A DNA stretch of 64,000 nt from Cetobacterium_A somerae (GTDB taxonomy: Bacteria; Fusobacteriota; Fusobacteriia; Fusobacteriales; Fusobacteriaceae). Every line of letters begins with the position of its first letter. Within the stretch, counting starts at the first letter, position 1. The DNA is taken from the NCBI RefSeq assembly GCF_044784365.2, contig NZ_CP173060.2. One strand, given 5' to 3'. Below, piece after piece: positions 25,648 through 34,126 of the stretch. Both the position numbers and the translations under genes were made by a program. The notes below the pieces were generated by a model that searched no databases, was not told where the DNA came from, and worked only from the letters and a program-made list of their open reading frames with translations.

Positions 25648-26268
25648 TTATTTACAAGCTATATCAATTTTCATATCTTTATAATAATATTCAAAATCAT
25701 TTTCATCAATAGGTCTTAAAACTTTACATGGATTTCCTACGGCTACAACATTAGAAGGAATATCTTTAGTTACAATACTTCCTGCTCCAATAACTGAATT
25801 ATCTCCAATGGTAACTCCAGGTAATACAATTACTCCTGCTCCAAGCCAAACGTTATTACCGATAGTTATTGGAAGATTATATTGAGCTTGTTGACTTCTT
25901 AGCATTGGGTGAATTGGATGAGTTCCTGTACACAAAGTTACATTTGGAGCAAATAACACATTATCTCCAACATGAATAGGACAATCATCAACTAAAGTTA
26001 AACCAAAATTAGCATAAACACTTTTTCCAAAATGAACAAATTTTCCTCCCCAGTTAGCATGAAAAGGTGTTTCTATATAACAATTTTCTCCAATTGATCC
26101 AAACATCTTTTTAAGTAACTCTTGCTTTTTATTTTGCTCGCTTGGACGAATATTATTGTAATCAAATAATCTATCCAATTGTTCCATTTGTTCTTTAGCT
26201 AAGCTTGGATCATCACAGAAATATAATTTTTTTGCATTCATTCTCAATTTAATCTCTTCAAGTTTCAT
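25648..26268 (-). CDS. sugar O-acetyltransferase (LacA/Maa-like)
   Basis: Left-handed beta-helix acetyltransferase of 206 residues that moves acetyl from acetyl-CoA to a sugar hydroxyl. Hexapeptide repeats run from about residue 60 (IGENCYIETPFHANWGG, VGDNVLFAPNVTLCTGTHP, IGNNVWLGAGVIVLPGVTIG, IGAGSIVTKDIP); the catalytic histidine is in CTGTHPIHP. ATG 26268 is chosen because GGAGG lies seven bases before it, while a GTG five codons earlier would use that site as coding sequence. It lies upstream of the galactoside operon, consistent with a role in detoxifying unused sugars. Confidence 0.9.
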   Translation of the reverse strand: MKLEEIKLRMNAKKLYFCDDPSLAKEQMEQLDRLFDYNNIRPSEQNKKQELLKKMFGSIGENCYIETPFHANWGGKFVHFGKSVYANFGLTLVDDCPIHVGDNVLFAPNVTLCTGTHPIHPMLRSQQAQYNLPITIGNNVWLGAGVIVLPGVTIGDNSVIGAGSIVTKDIPSNVVAVGNPCKVLRPIDENDFEYYYKDMKIDIACK

Positions 26269-26353
26269 TTTAATTTCCTCCACATTTTTAATTTTACCAA
26301 TATAAATTTTTTATAAAAATTTATATATTAGGATTATACTATAAAACTTTATA

Positions 26354-26378
26354 TAAAAAAAGAGAGTTTTCACTCTCT
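26354..26378 (-). terminator. terminator of the cobalamin-controlled gene
   Basis: On the minus strand AGAGAGT-GAAA-ACTCTCT is followed by seven T (complement of 26354-26360), 14 bases beyond the stop codon. It makes the upstream gene a single-gene unit. Confidence 0.85.
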
Positions 26379-26391
26379 ATATGTTTTATTT

Positions 26392-26796
26392 TTAATAAAA
26401 ATATTTATTTTCAAAACTTTTCAATTTATTTTTAACCGTTTTCAAACTTTCTAAAAATCTATTTTTTCTATTTATATGATAAATAGCTTGCCTTTTCCAC
26501 GGGTCAACTTCAAATAAATCTTTACTTAAAGAATAATAATATTCTTGGCAAAACTTTATATATTCTTTATAAAAAGTTTCTAAATTTTTTATTCCTTTAT
26601 ACTTTTTTAAATAAAATAACAATAGCTGTTCTTGAGGTGTCATCTTTACAATATGATATAAAAACTCCTGCTTCCCACTCATAGCTGATAAATTTTCTTC
26701 TAAAAACTTTGACAAATCTTGATAAGTTTTAAAAGTATGTATAAACTTATCAAATTCTCTAAACTTATTATAATCCCATTTTAAATCTTTACTCAT
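26392..26796 (-). CDS. unrecognised protein under cobalamin riboswitch control
   Basis: 134 residues from ATG 26796, which has AGGGAG eight bases upstream (a GTG three codons earlier is less likely). The protein is soluble, highly charged and rich in lysine, tyrosine and phenylalanine, with no signal peptide, membrane helix, cysteine pair or nucleotide loop that I can see; it appears mostly helical. I recognise no family. It is the only gene between a cobalamin riboswitch with terminator and its own terminator, so it should be made when cobalamin is scarce. A role in corrinoid uptake, remodelling or a B12-independent bypass is inferred from regulation only. Confidence 0.8.
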   Translation of the reverse strand: MSKDLKWDYNKFREFDKFIHTFKTYQDLSKFLEENLSAMSGKQEFLYHIVKMTPQEQLLLFYLKKYKGIKNLETFYKEYIKFCQEYYYSLSKDLFEVDPWKRQAIYHINRKNRFLESLKTVKNKLKSFENKYFY

Positions 26797-26829
26797 CTTT
26801 CTCACTCCCTTGAACGTAGAGAAGAAGAC

Positions 26830-26868
26830 AAAAAAATCTACTGGATATATGATCCTTTAGATTTTTTT
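26830..26868 (-). terminator. riboswitch-controlled terminator
   Basis: On the minus strand the arm complementary to 26858-26868 (AAAAAAATCTA) pairs with the arm complementary to 26830-26840 (TAGATTTTTTT), with an inner GGATC/GATCC-type pairing, ending in seven T. It lies between the cobalamin aptamer and the start of the 134-residue protein and is the likely off-state of the switch. Confidence 0.8.
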
Positions 26869-26900
26869 ACACACTTGTCCACTCCTAACAATTTTGTGTA

Positions 26901-27051
26901 GTTTTTAGGTAAGTCTCCTGACTTAGAATCACTTTACTCCTATCCTTCCCAGATTTTATTCCAGTGGTTATATAGTTTCATCCTCATTACAGTAGCGGAG
27001 GCTGTGTAGGATTTACACCTACTTCCTTGTTATGCCTAAGCACCTAAAAAC
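26901..27051 (-). promoter_or_regulatory. cobalamin riboswitch
   Basis: Read on the minus strand the conserved parts are in order: P1 strand GTTTTTAGGTGC, GGTGTAAATCC, ACAGCCTCCGCTACTG, ATGAGGATG, AACCACTGG, GGGAAGG and the B12 box AGTCAGGAGACTTACC, then the second P1 strand CCTAAAAAC. P1 is closed by 26902-26910 with 27042-27050. It lies after the stop of the amidohydrolase gene and before a terminator and a single small gene. Binding of adenosylcobalamin would be expected to favour termination. Confidence 0.95.
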
Positions 27052-27112
27052 TTTTATTTAGTTTTATAATAATTGTATATCGTATTTTGAATTATTTGTC
27101 AATCAAATTTAG

Positions 27113-28243
27113 TTAAACTTCTATATTTCTTCCTTCTGCTATGACAAATTTTGGTGATGTTACTGATACAAAAGGTTTTCTTTTCCAGACTACAATATCT
27201 GCAACTTTCCCCTCTTCTAAAGATCCATATTTTTCATCAATTTTCATAACTTTAGCTCCGTTTATAGTAACAGCTTCTAATGCTTTCCATTCGTCCATTC
27301 CGTTTTCTATAGCTAATCCTACACATATAGGGAGATACTCTAAAGGAATTACTGGAGCGTCTGTCGTTATACAAATATCTCTTTTTTCACTTACAAGTGC
27401 CACATTTTTAAAAGATTTTCCTTTTAATTCAATTTTTCCACGAGCCCCCAAAGATGGTCCCATTATTAAAGGATACTTTTCGTTTAAAACATCATCTAAA
27501 ATATCTGTTATACACGTACAATGATCCAAAGTCATATCTAAATTAAACTCTTTTGCTATTCTTATAGCGGTTAAAATATCATCTCCTCTATGAACATGAG
27601 CTTTTAAAGGAATCTCTCTATTTATTACAGGCAACATAGCCTCTAACTTTGCATCATATTTTCTATTATGATTGTTTCTATACTCAAAAGTTTTTTCAAT
27701 TGTCTCTCTTAACAGTGCTGCAATTCCCATACGAGTTATTGGAGTTTTACTTTTTGAATTATAATTCTTTTTAGGATTTTCACCGAAAGCGACTTTCATA
27801 GCTAATGGAAATTTTATAATCATCTTATCAACTGATGTTCCATGTGTTTTTATACAAGAATACTGTCCCCCTATAACGTTAGTTGACCCAGGTCCACTAC
27901 CTACAACAGTTATTCCAGCTTGTAATGCCTCTACAAATGTTATGTCCTGAGGATTAATTCCATCTATAGCTCTCATATTTGGAGTAATTGGATCATTTTT
28001 TTCATTGTGGTCAATCCCTTCAAATCCTTGGCTGTCACCCTTCATTCCTAAATGAGTATGAGCATCTATCAACCCTGATGTTACATACAATCCTTCAGCA
28101 TCTATAACCTCTTCATATTCTAAATCTTCAATTTCTTTTTCAGATAATATCTTTTGAATTATTCCATTTTCATAATAAATATTAGATAATTTATAACTTT
28201 TTGTTTTATAATCCATTATTAATGCATTTTTTAGTAATTTCAT
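27113..28243 (-). CDS. amidohydrolase family protein
   Basis: Metal-dependent hydrolase of 376 residues in the imidazolonepropionase-like group. Metal ligands are visible in GLIDAHTHLG (HxH), KAHVHRGDD, LDHCTC and the aspartate in ITTDAPVIP; EEGKVADIVVW near the C-terminus is the usual composite beta-sandwich segment. No signal peptide. It follows an AbgT-family transporter by 22 bases, so the pair may import and hydrolyse an N-acyl or dipeptide-like substrate. The exact substrate is unknown. Confidence 0.88.
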   Translation of the reverse strand: MKLLKNALIMDYKTKSYKLSNIYYENGIIQKILSEKEIEDLEYEEVIDAEGLYVTSGLIDAHTHLGMKGDSQGFEGIDHNEKNDPITPNMRAIDGINPQDITFVEALQAGITVVGSGPGSTNVIGGQYSCIKTHGTSVDKMIIKFPLAMKVAFGENPKKNYNSKSKTPITRMGIAALLRETIEKTFEYRNNHNRKYDAKLEAMLPVINREIPLKAHVHRGDDILTAIRIAKEFNLDMTLDHCTCITDILDDVLNEKYPLIMGPSLGARGKIELKGKSFKNVALVSEKRDICITTDAPVIPLEYLPICVGLAIENGMDEWKALEAVTINGAKVMKIDEKYGSLEEGKVADIVVWKRKPFVSVTSPKFVIAEGRNIEV

Positions 28244-28265
28244 AATTTCCCCCTAGTATTTTATA

Positions 28266-29849
28266 TTATAAATTTAAATTAAATCCTGGACCAATTGGTA
28301 ATCCTAAGAAATACCAAATTACCATCAATGAAATTAAAGAAGCTAAAATAACTATTGAATAAGGAAGTGTTAAAGCAAAAATTGTTCCAAAACCTGCTTC
28401 TCCCTCTTCTTTTGTATTTGGTATTTTTCCTTCTGCTTGGTATTGGGCTAAAAGACCTAAAATTACAGGAATTGATGAGTGTAATGGAGATATAATATTA
28501 GTTGATGAATCTCCTATTCTAAAAGCCAATTGTGCATAAGCCGGTGATATATTTAATAAAGTAAACATTGGTACTACCATTGGAGCTAATAAAATCCATT
28601 TTGTTGATCCTGACGTCATCATTGGATTTATCAATGTTGTTATTAATACAACTAAAAGTAGTAATGGTAATGGTCCTACATTAGCTTCCTTTAAAATAAA
28701 TGAACCTTTAACTGCAAAAATTCTAAATATATTTGACTTATTTAATAAATATATAAATATTGATGAAGATAATAAAGTTACCATTAAAGGAACTGCTTGA
28801 GTTAGTCCAGCTTGTAGTAGCTTTGGAATATCTCTTGTTGTCTTTATTTTTCCTTCTCCGACACCATAAGAGATTCCTATAACAGAAAACATTACAAAAA
28901 TTATTGGTACGATAGAAAATAATAGAGGAGACTTTGGTAAGAATCCACCATCATTATTTCTAAAAAATGCATTTTCAGGATAACATAATGATAAAAATAT
29001 AGCTAAAAAAACTAAAAATCCATAAAAAGCAAACTTTAATCCTCTCTCTTCTTTTGAAGTTAACTTATAACTTTTTAATAATTCTGTATTATTTCCTAAA
29101 TCCGTATCTCCTACAGTTTTTACAACAAATTTTTCTGTAAAAATAGTTAATGTTATTGTTAAAATAATTGTTGCTGCTGCCATAAAATAATAGTTACATA
29201 ATGGATTTATTGCTAAATTTACTCCTACTGCTGCTGCTGCCTGTTCTGTTATTCCTGCTAATAGTGCATCTGTACCTGCGACAAACATATTTGCAGTAAA
29301 TCCACCACTGCATGCTGCAAATCCAGCTATTATTCCAATCTTAGGATTTCTTCCTAAAGCTGCAAATAATACTCCTCCTATTGTAAAAGCAAATATTGTT
29401 CCTGCATCTGACATAATATTTGCATTAACTGCAGTAAATATTAAAGCTCCTGTTATAATACTTCTAGGAGCATTTAATAGATATTTTCTCATTAAAGCTG
29501 TAAAAAAACCTGTTTTTTCTACTAATCCTATTGCCATCATCATTAAAACTACTATTTTTAATGATGGAAAATTTACATATATTGTTGGAATTTCTTGAAC
29601 TAAAGTTCTCATATTTTTGAATGTTAATAAATTTTCAACTATTATCGTCACATCTTTTCCAACTTCCCCTACGGTCTTAGCACTTTCAAAATATGTAACT
29701 CCAAAACCTAGCTTATTTAAGCTAAAAGAAACAAATAAAGTTATTATTGAAAATATCCCAAATAAAATAAATGGATGTGGAAGTTTATTTCCTGTTTTCT
29801 CTACTATTCTAATCGTTTTACTTAATATACCTATATTTGTATTTGACAT
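28266..29849 (-). CDS. AbgT family transporter
   Basis: Integral membrane protein of 527 residues. The N-terminal ETGNKLPHPFILFGIF, the hairpin regions SDAGTIFAFTIGGVLFAALGRNPKIGIIAGFAACSGGFTANMF and GDSSTNIISPLHSSIPVILG, and MTSGSTKWILLAPMVVPMF match the AbgT family, which moves p-aminobenzoyl-glutamate or exports sulfonamides. Pairing with an amidohydrolase gene, as abgT pairs with abgA/abgB hydrolases in E. coli, supports import of an amide substrate. Confidence 0.92.
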   Translation of the reverse strand: MSNTNIGILSKTIRIVEKTGNKLPHPFILFGIFSIITLFVSFSLNKLGFGVTYFESAKTVGEVGKDVTIIVENLLTFKNMRTLVQEIPTIYVNFPSLKIVVLMMMAIGLVEKTGFFTALMRKYLLNAPRSIITGALIFTAVNANIMSDAGTIFAFTIGGVLFAALGRNPKIGIIAGFAACSGGFTANMFVAGTDALLAGITEQAAAAVGVNLAINPLCNYYFMAAATIILTITLTIFTEKFVVKTVGDTDLGNNTELLKSYKLTSKEERGLKFAFYGFLVFLAIFLSLCYPENAFFRNNDGGFLPKSPLLFSIVPIIFVMFSVIGISYGVGEGKIKTTRDIPKLLQAGLTQAVPLMVTLLSSSIFIYLLNKSNIFRIFAVKGSFILKEANVGPLPLLLLVVLITTLINPMMTSGSTKWILLAPMVVPMFTLLNISPAYAQLAFRIGDSSTNIISPLHSSIPVILGLLAQYQAEGKIPNTKEEGEAGFGTIFALTLPYSIVILASLISLMVIWYFLGLPIGPGFNLNL

Positions 29850-29883
29850 TTTGTCCCCCTTAGTAAATTATATTTTGTATTTT

Positions 29884-30660
29884 TTATATATCAGCTATAC
29901 TATCTAATATATAAGTTGGATTATAAACACTTTTACTATCTCTTTTAGCTTCTCCTGTTAAAACTAATATTGTGTCACAGCCATTAATATACCCTGAAGC
30001 GATATCAGTATATAATCTATCCCCTACTATTACTACTTCATCTTTTAGTAAATTTAAATTTCTCAGTGCATAATCAAGCATAGCTTTTTTAGGCTTTCCA
30101 AAATATTTAGGAATTTTTTTTGTACATAACTCAATTATATTGCAAATAGCTTTACAGTCTGGTAAAAATACTCCATCCTCCACAGGATAAACTAAATCTT
30201 CATTTGCTGCTAAATATTCTACATTTCTATGTAGAAGTTTACAAGCAATCTCTAACTTTTTATAGTTTAATTCAGAATCAAGTGTTACCACAACTATATC
30301 AATTTCAGAAAAATCAAACTCATCATTTTCATCAAATATTTGAATCTCTAAATCTTTACAATAATTTTTATAATCCTTTGTCCCCACCATAAATATTTTT
30401 TTATCTTTACAACTATTTTTTAAATAATCTGCTAATACTCCTCCAGCAGTTATTATCTCTTTCAATTCAGTTTCTATTCCCAGTTTTGTAAATTTTTCGA
30501 TATAGCTCTTTGGATTTTTAGAGGAATTATTCGTATAAAACCCTATTTTCTTTCCACATTTTCGTAATTCCTCAATTTTTTCTTTAGCTCCTGGTATTAG
30601 AACATCCCCTAAAACTATTGTTCCGTCTATATCAAATAAGTATCCTTTATAATCTTTCAT
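29884..30660 (-). CDS. HAD-IIA family phosphatase (NagD/AraL-like)
   Basis: 258 residues. HAD motif I LFDIDGTIVLGD (9-20) carries the two catalytic aspartates, motif II is FYTNNSSKNPKSY, and motifs III/IV are in YFGKPKKAMLDYAL and VIVGDRLYTDIASGY. The C2 cap between motifs II and III marks subclass IIA, which includes NagD, AraL and glycerol-phosphate phosphatases. Its start overlaps the stop of the MgtC gene by 4 bases. In this operon a substrate such as glycerol phosphate is plausible but inferred. Confidence 0.9.
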   Translation of the reverse strand: MKDYKGYLFDIDGTIVLGDVLIPGAKEKIEELRKCGKKIGFYTNNSSKNPKSYIEKFTKLGIETELKEIITAGGVLADYLKNSCKDKKIFMVGTKDYKNYCKDLEIQIFDENDEFDFSEIDIVVVTLDSELNYKKLEIACKLLHRNVEYLAANEDLVYPVEDGVFLPDCKAICNIIELCTKKIPKYFGKPKKAMLDYALRNLNLLKDEVVIVGDRLYTDIASGYINGCDTILVLTGEAKRDSKSVYNPTYILDSIADI

Positions 30661-31175
30661 TTTTGCTCCTCTTTTGTTAAATTACTTTTAGTTGCTTTTT
30701 TATTTCTTACCATGGTTATAACTTTTCTTTCTAGTATTTTCATTACTATTAAAGTTATAACAACAATTAAAAAAGCTGCTATAGATAAAAATACAAATCC
30801 ATATCCAATTGCTAATCCAATTGCTGCTGTTATCCATAAAGTAGCTGCTGTTGTTATTCCTGAAACCTTATCATTTGAATAAACTATTGCTCCTCCCCCT
30901 ATAAATCCCACTCCTGTTACAACTTGAGCTGATAGTCTTGTAATATCTAATTTATAACTTTCTATGAGGTTAGGTTGGGAGGATATTAAATTTATTTGCC
31001 TTATTAACAGCTCCTCTTGTAAAAGGGCAATCGTTGTAGCTCCTAAACATACCAATATTAAGGTTACAAATCCTGCTGATTTATTTTTTAACTCTCTTTC
31101 TAATCCTATACAACCTCCAAATATTGAAGAAACTGTCAATCTAAATAATATCTCTGTCAATCCTATCCCAGTCAT
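30657..31175 (-). CDS. MgtC/SapB family membrane protein
   Basis: 172 residues with about five hydrophobic segments. The family signature is visible: FGGCIGLERELKNKSAGFVTLILVCLGATTIAL and VVTGVGFIGGGAIVYSNDKVSGITTAATLWITAAIGLAIG. Members have been linked to magnesium homeostasis and survival at low Mg or Pi. The cytoplasmic C-terminal ACT-like domain of full MgtC is missing, as in the short SapB form. It is coupled by overlap to the HAD phosphatase and follows the glycerophosphodiesterase gene. Confidence 0.9.
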   Translation of the reverse strand: MTGIGLTEILFRLTVSSIFGGCIGLERELKNKSAGFVTLILVCLGATTIALLQEELLIRQINLISSQPNLIESYKLDITRLSAQVVTGVGFIGGGAIVYSNDKVSGITTAATLWITAAIGLAIGYGFVFLSIAAFLIVVITLIVMKILERKVITMVRNKKATKSNLTKEEQK

Positions 31176-31195
31176 AATTATCCCTCATTTTATAT

Positions 31196-32263
31196 TTATT
31201 TATTTTGATTTGCTATAAACTGAACTCCTAAATCTGGAAAATCTGTAAATACTCCTGTAGAATTAGTTTGGTTAAATATGATTTCAAACATCTCATCTAT
31301 ATTGTCTACATAGTTTGGTAAAGCATCTTTTCTAATTGTATACGGATGTAATTCCAATCCATTTTTTCCAATATATTCTACTAATGGAGTTACTTTTATA
31401 TCTCCTTTTTTAGAATTATCTCCATCTATTAGCATATACCATGCTGGACCTATTCCATCAGCATATTTTGATACTTCTTCCACTCCCTCTGGAGTAAACA
31501 TCCAATCATAATTATAGTTTACCCATTCACCTTTTTTATTTTTTTCCATAGTTTCATTCCAATCAGTATATGCAACTAACTGAACTAATTTTAAATCCAT
31601 TCCCATCTCTGGCATAAGTTCATTTTTAACTCTTTTTAACTCATTAAAATCAAAAACTTGGAAATAGATGGGGTCATTCTTACTTGTATAACCATACTTT
31701 TTTAGAATTTGTAAAGTTTCTTTAGCTATATCTTTTCCCTCTTGATGATGTAACCAAGGAGCTTTAATTTCTGGATATATTCCAATTCTTTTTCCTGCTG
31801 TTTTTTCTAACCCTTGAATAAACTCTAATTCTTCTTCTAAAGTATGAATTTTAAATGTTGATTTCCATAAAGGGAATCTTCCTTCGTAAACCAATTTTTC
31901 CTCACCATTTTCCACTTTAAAATTTTCAGTCATATTTAAACCTTTTATTTCAGCTAAAGTAAAATCCATTACATAATATCTACCATCTTTTCTTGCTCTA
32001 TTTGGATATTGCTTAGCAACATCTGTAAGTTGGTCTAAAAAATGATCATGTATTACAATTACTTTATTATCCTTAGTCATAGCCAAATCTTGTTCTAAAT
32101 AATCTGCTCCTTGACCAAAAGCTAAAGCCTTTGATTCAAGTGTATGTTCTGGCAAATAACCACTTGCTCCTCTATGTGCTATTATAATTTTTTTATCATT
32201 TTGTGAAAAAGTCGCTAAAGATAATCCTACCATACTAAGTGCTAATAATATTTTTACGTTCAT
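31196..32263 (-). CDS. glpQ: exported glycerophosphodiester phosphodiesterase
   Basis: 355 residues with an N-terminal signal peptide (about 1-20). Hydrolyses glycerophosphodiesters to glycerol 3-phosphate and an alcohol outside the cytoplasm. The catalytic segment IAHRGASGYLPEHTLESKALA (H30-R31 region), EQDLAMTKDNKVIVIHDHFLDQLT and the C-terminal GVFTDFPDLG match the periplasmic GlpQ group; length is typical. It starts 14 bases after the TRAP permease gene, so uptake and hydrolysis may be linked. Confidence 0.95.
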   Translation of the reverse strand: MNVKILLALSMVGLSLATFSQNDKKIIIAHRGASGYLPEHTLESKALAFGQGADYLEQDLAMTKDNKVIVIHDHFLDQLTDVAKQYPNRARKDGRYYVMDFTLAEIKGLNMTENFKVENGEEKLVYEGRFPLWKSTFKIHTLEEELEFIQGLEKTAGKRIGIYPEIKAPWLHHQEGKDIAKETLQILKKYGYTSKNDPIYFQVFDFNELKRVKNELMPEMGMDLKLVQLVAYTDWNETMEKNKKGEWVNYNYDWMFTPEGVEEVSKYADGIGPAWYMLIDGDNSKKGDIKVTPLVEYIGKNGLELHPYTIRKDALPNYVDNIDEMFEIIFNQTNSTGVFTDFPDLGVQFIANQNK

Positions 32264-32277
32264 CTGACCTCCATGGA

Positions 32278-33564
32278 TTACATTAATAGGTTTGGTATAT
32301 ATAGTGCTATTGTCTCCGAATAAGTTAAGATAGCTAAAACTACTAACAATGCTAAAATAAATGGTAATACCTCTTTTACAAACTCATCGAGTTTTACACC
32401 AACTATAGTACATGTTGTAAACATCATTGAGCCAAAAGGTGGTGTTATTCCTCCAATCATAATATTAACAATTAATATTACTCCAAACTGAATTGGATCT
32501 ATTCCAACCTTTAAAGCTGCTGGTACTAAAAGTGGAGCAAGAATTACAAGTGCTGCCCCTCCTTCTAAAAACATTCCAACAAAAAGTAAAAGCAGGTTAA
32601 CTATAAAAAGTAACATGTATCTATTATCTGTAAATCCAACTAATAGATTTGTTATCATTTGAGGAATTCTTTCTAGTGTTAAATAATATCCAAAAACTTT
32701 TGCTCCTATTATAAGAAGCATAACAGAACCTGTTCCATAAACCGTATCTTTTAAAATAATAGGCACATGCTCCCATTTTAGTTTTTTATATACAAAAACT
32801 CCAACTACAAAACAGAATAATACAGCAACTCCACCAGCTTCTGTTGGAGTAAAAAGTCCCATACGCATTCCTAAAATAATTCCAAAAGGAATTAGTAACG
32901 CCCATATAGAATCTTTAATCTGAATCAAAATCTCCTTTATTGTAGCTCTTTTATCTCTAGTTGAAGTATATCCTCTTTTCTTAGAAATTATATGCACTAC
33001 AAACATAAGAGCAACTGTCATCATAATTCCAGGTGTATATCCTGCTAAAAACATTTTAGCTACTGAAACGTTGGCTATTAATGAATAGATTATCAAATTT
33101 GTTCCTGGAGGTATTACTGGACTTACCGAAGATGATGCAGCTGTAACAGCTGCTGAAAATGGTTTTGAGAAATTTCTTTTTACCATCTCTGGAACTAAGA
33201 TTTTAGATTGCATAGCTGCATCAGCATTTGCAGAACCTGAAATTCCACCCATCATAGCACTTAATATTACATTAACTTGTGCTAGTCCTCCGACCATATG
33301 CCCTGTTAAAACTTCTGCCATTTTCATTAAACTAGAACTAATTCCTGAAAAGTTCATAACAGATCCAACCATTATAAAAAATGGAACTGCCAAATATGGA
33401 AATGATTCCACTGAAGTTACAAACTGTTGAATAACCATATTAACAGACATTATATTATTCTGGAATATAAAATAATATAGTGATGCTCCTATAAGAGCAA
33501 AAGCAATAGGTATATTTAAGAAAAACAGTATAAATAAAATAATAACTGGTATAAATGGTTCCAT
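32278..33564 (-). CDS. TRAP transporter large permease subunit (DctM family)
   Basis: Membrane protein of 428 residues with about 12 helices. Family motifs include FLNIPIAFALIGASL near the N-terminus, GGISGSANADAAM and VIPPGTNLIIY in the middle and IMIGGITPPFG near the C-terminus. It couples a sodium gradient to uptake of the ligand delivered by the binding protein. Its start overlaps the small-subunit stop at 33564. Confidence 0.95.
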   Translation of the reverse strand: MEPFIPVIILFILFFLNIPIAFALIGASLYYFIFQNNIMSVNMVIQQFVTSVESFPYLAVPFFIMVGSVMNFSGISSSLMKMAEVLTGHMVGGLAQVNVILSAMMGGISGSANADAAMQSKILVPEMVKRNFSKPFSAAVTAASSSVSPVIPPGTNLIIYSLIANVSVAKMFLAGYTPGIMMTVALMFVVHIISKKRGYTSTRDKRATIKEILIQIKDSIWALLIPFGIILGMRMGLFTPTEAGGVAVLFCFVVGVFVYKKLKWEHVPIILKDTVYGTGSVMLLIIGAKVFGYYLTLERIPQMITNLLVGFTDNRYMLLFIVNLLLLFVGMFLEGGAALVILAPLLVPAALKVGIDPIQFGVILIVNIMIGGITPPFGSMMFTTCTIVGVKLDEFVKEVLPFILALLVVLAILTYSETIALYIPNLLM

Positions 33565-34115
33565 TACATCATCACATCCTCTATTTGCTGTTCAAACTCC
33601 TCTTGCTCCTCTTGCTCTTCTATTTCTAAATTATTAAAATTAATAATATCGTAAATAAAAAAATAGATAGAGTAAATTGTCATTAACCCAAAGGAAATTG
33701 GCAAAGAACTATTTATATAAACATACGATATTTCTAAAGCTGAAGTTATCTTATCAGATGAAGATGTATAGTTATAACTTAAATAAAACATAGAAGCAGA
33801 TAATACTAAAAGTAGAGTATTCGTTATAACCCTTAATACTCTTCTCCCTTTTAGAGGTAGTATTTTTGTTACAGCATCTACTCCTATAAGTCCTCTTTTT
33901 CTATAACTTGCTGTTGCTCCTAAATAAACTGTCCATATAAAGCAACCAACAGAAACCTCTTCTATCCAAGAGTATTGTATTCCTAAGAAATATCTTAGGA
34001 ATACATTTACTATTACAAGAATTACAGTTACGCTGATTGTTATACTTCCAAGTAATGCTTCAAACTCTATTGCCCTAAATTTTTTTAAAATATCATTACT
34101 CATGTAAGCCTCCAA
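33564..34115 (-). CDS. TRAP transporter small permease subunit (DctQ family)
   Basis: 183 residues with four membrane helices, including VFLRYFLGIQYSWIEEVSVGCFIWTVYLGATASYRKRGLIGVDA, the conserved DctQ region. The C-terminus is an acidic glutamate/glutamine-rich tail. It lies between the binding protein and large subunit, 11 bases after the former, and forms the membrane complex with the large subunit. Confidence 0.93.
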   Translation of the reverse strand: MEAYMSNDILKKFRAIEFEALLGSITISVTVILVIVNVFLRYFLGIQYSWIEEVSVGCFIWTVYLGATASYRKRGLIGVDAVTKILPLKGRRVLRVITNTLLLVLSASMFYLSYNYTSSSDKITSALEISYVYINSSLPISFGLMTIYSIYFFIYDIINFNNLEIEEQEEQEEFEQQIEDVMM

Positions 34116-34126
34116 ACTAGCAGATT

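Noticed and set aside
26901..27051. Cobalamin riboswitch controlling the amidohydrolase gene
   Set aside because: The aptamer is on the same strand but lies after the amidohydrolase stop, so it can only act on the downstream 134-residue gene.
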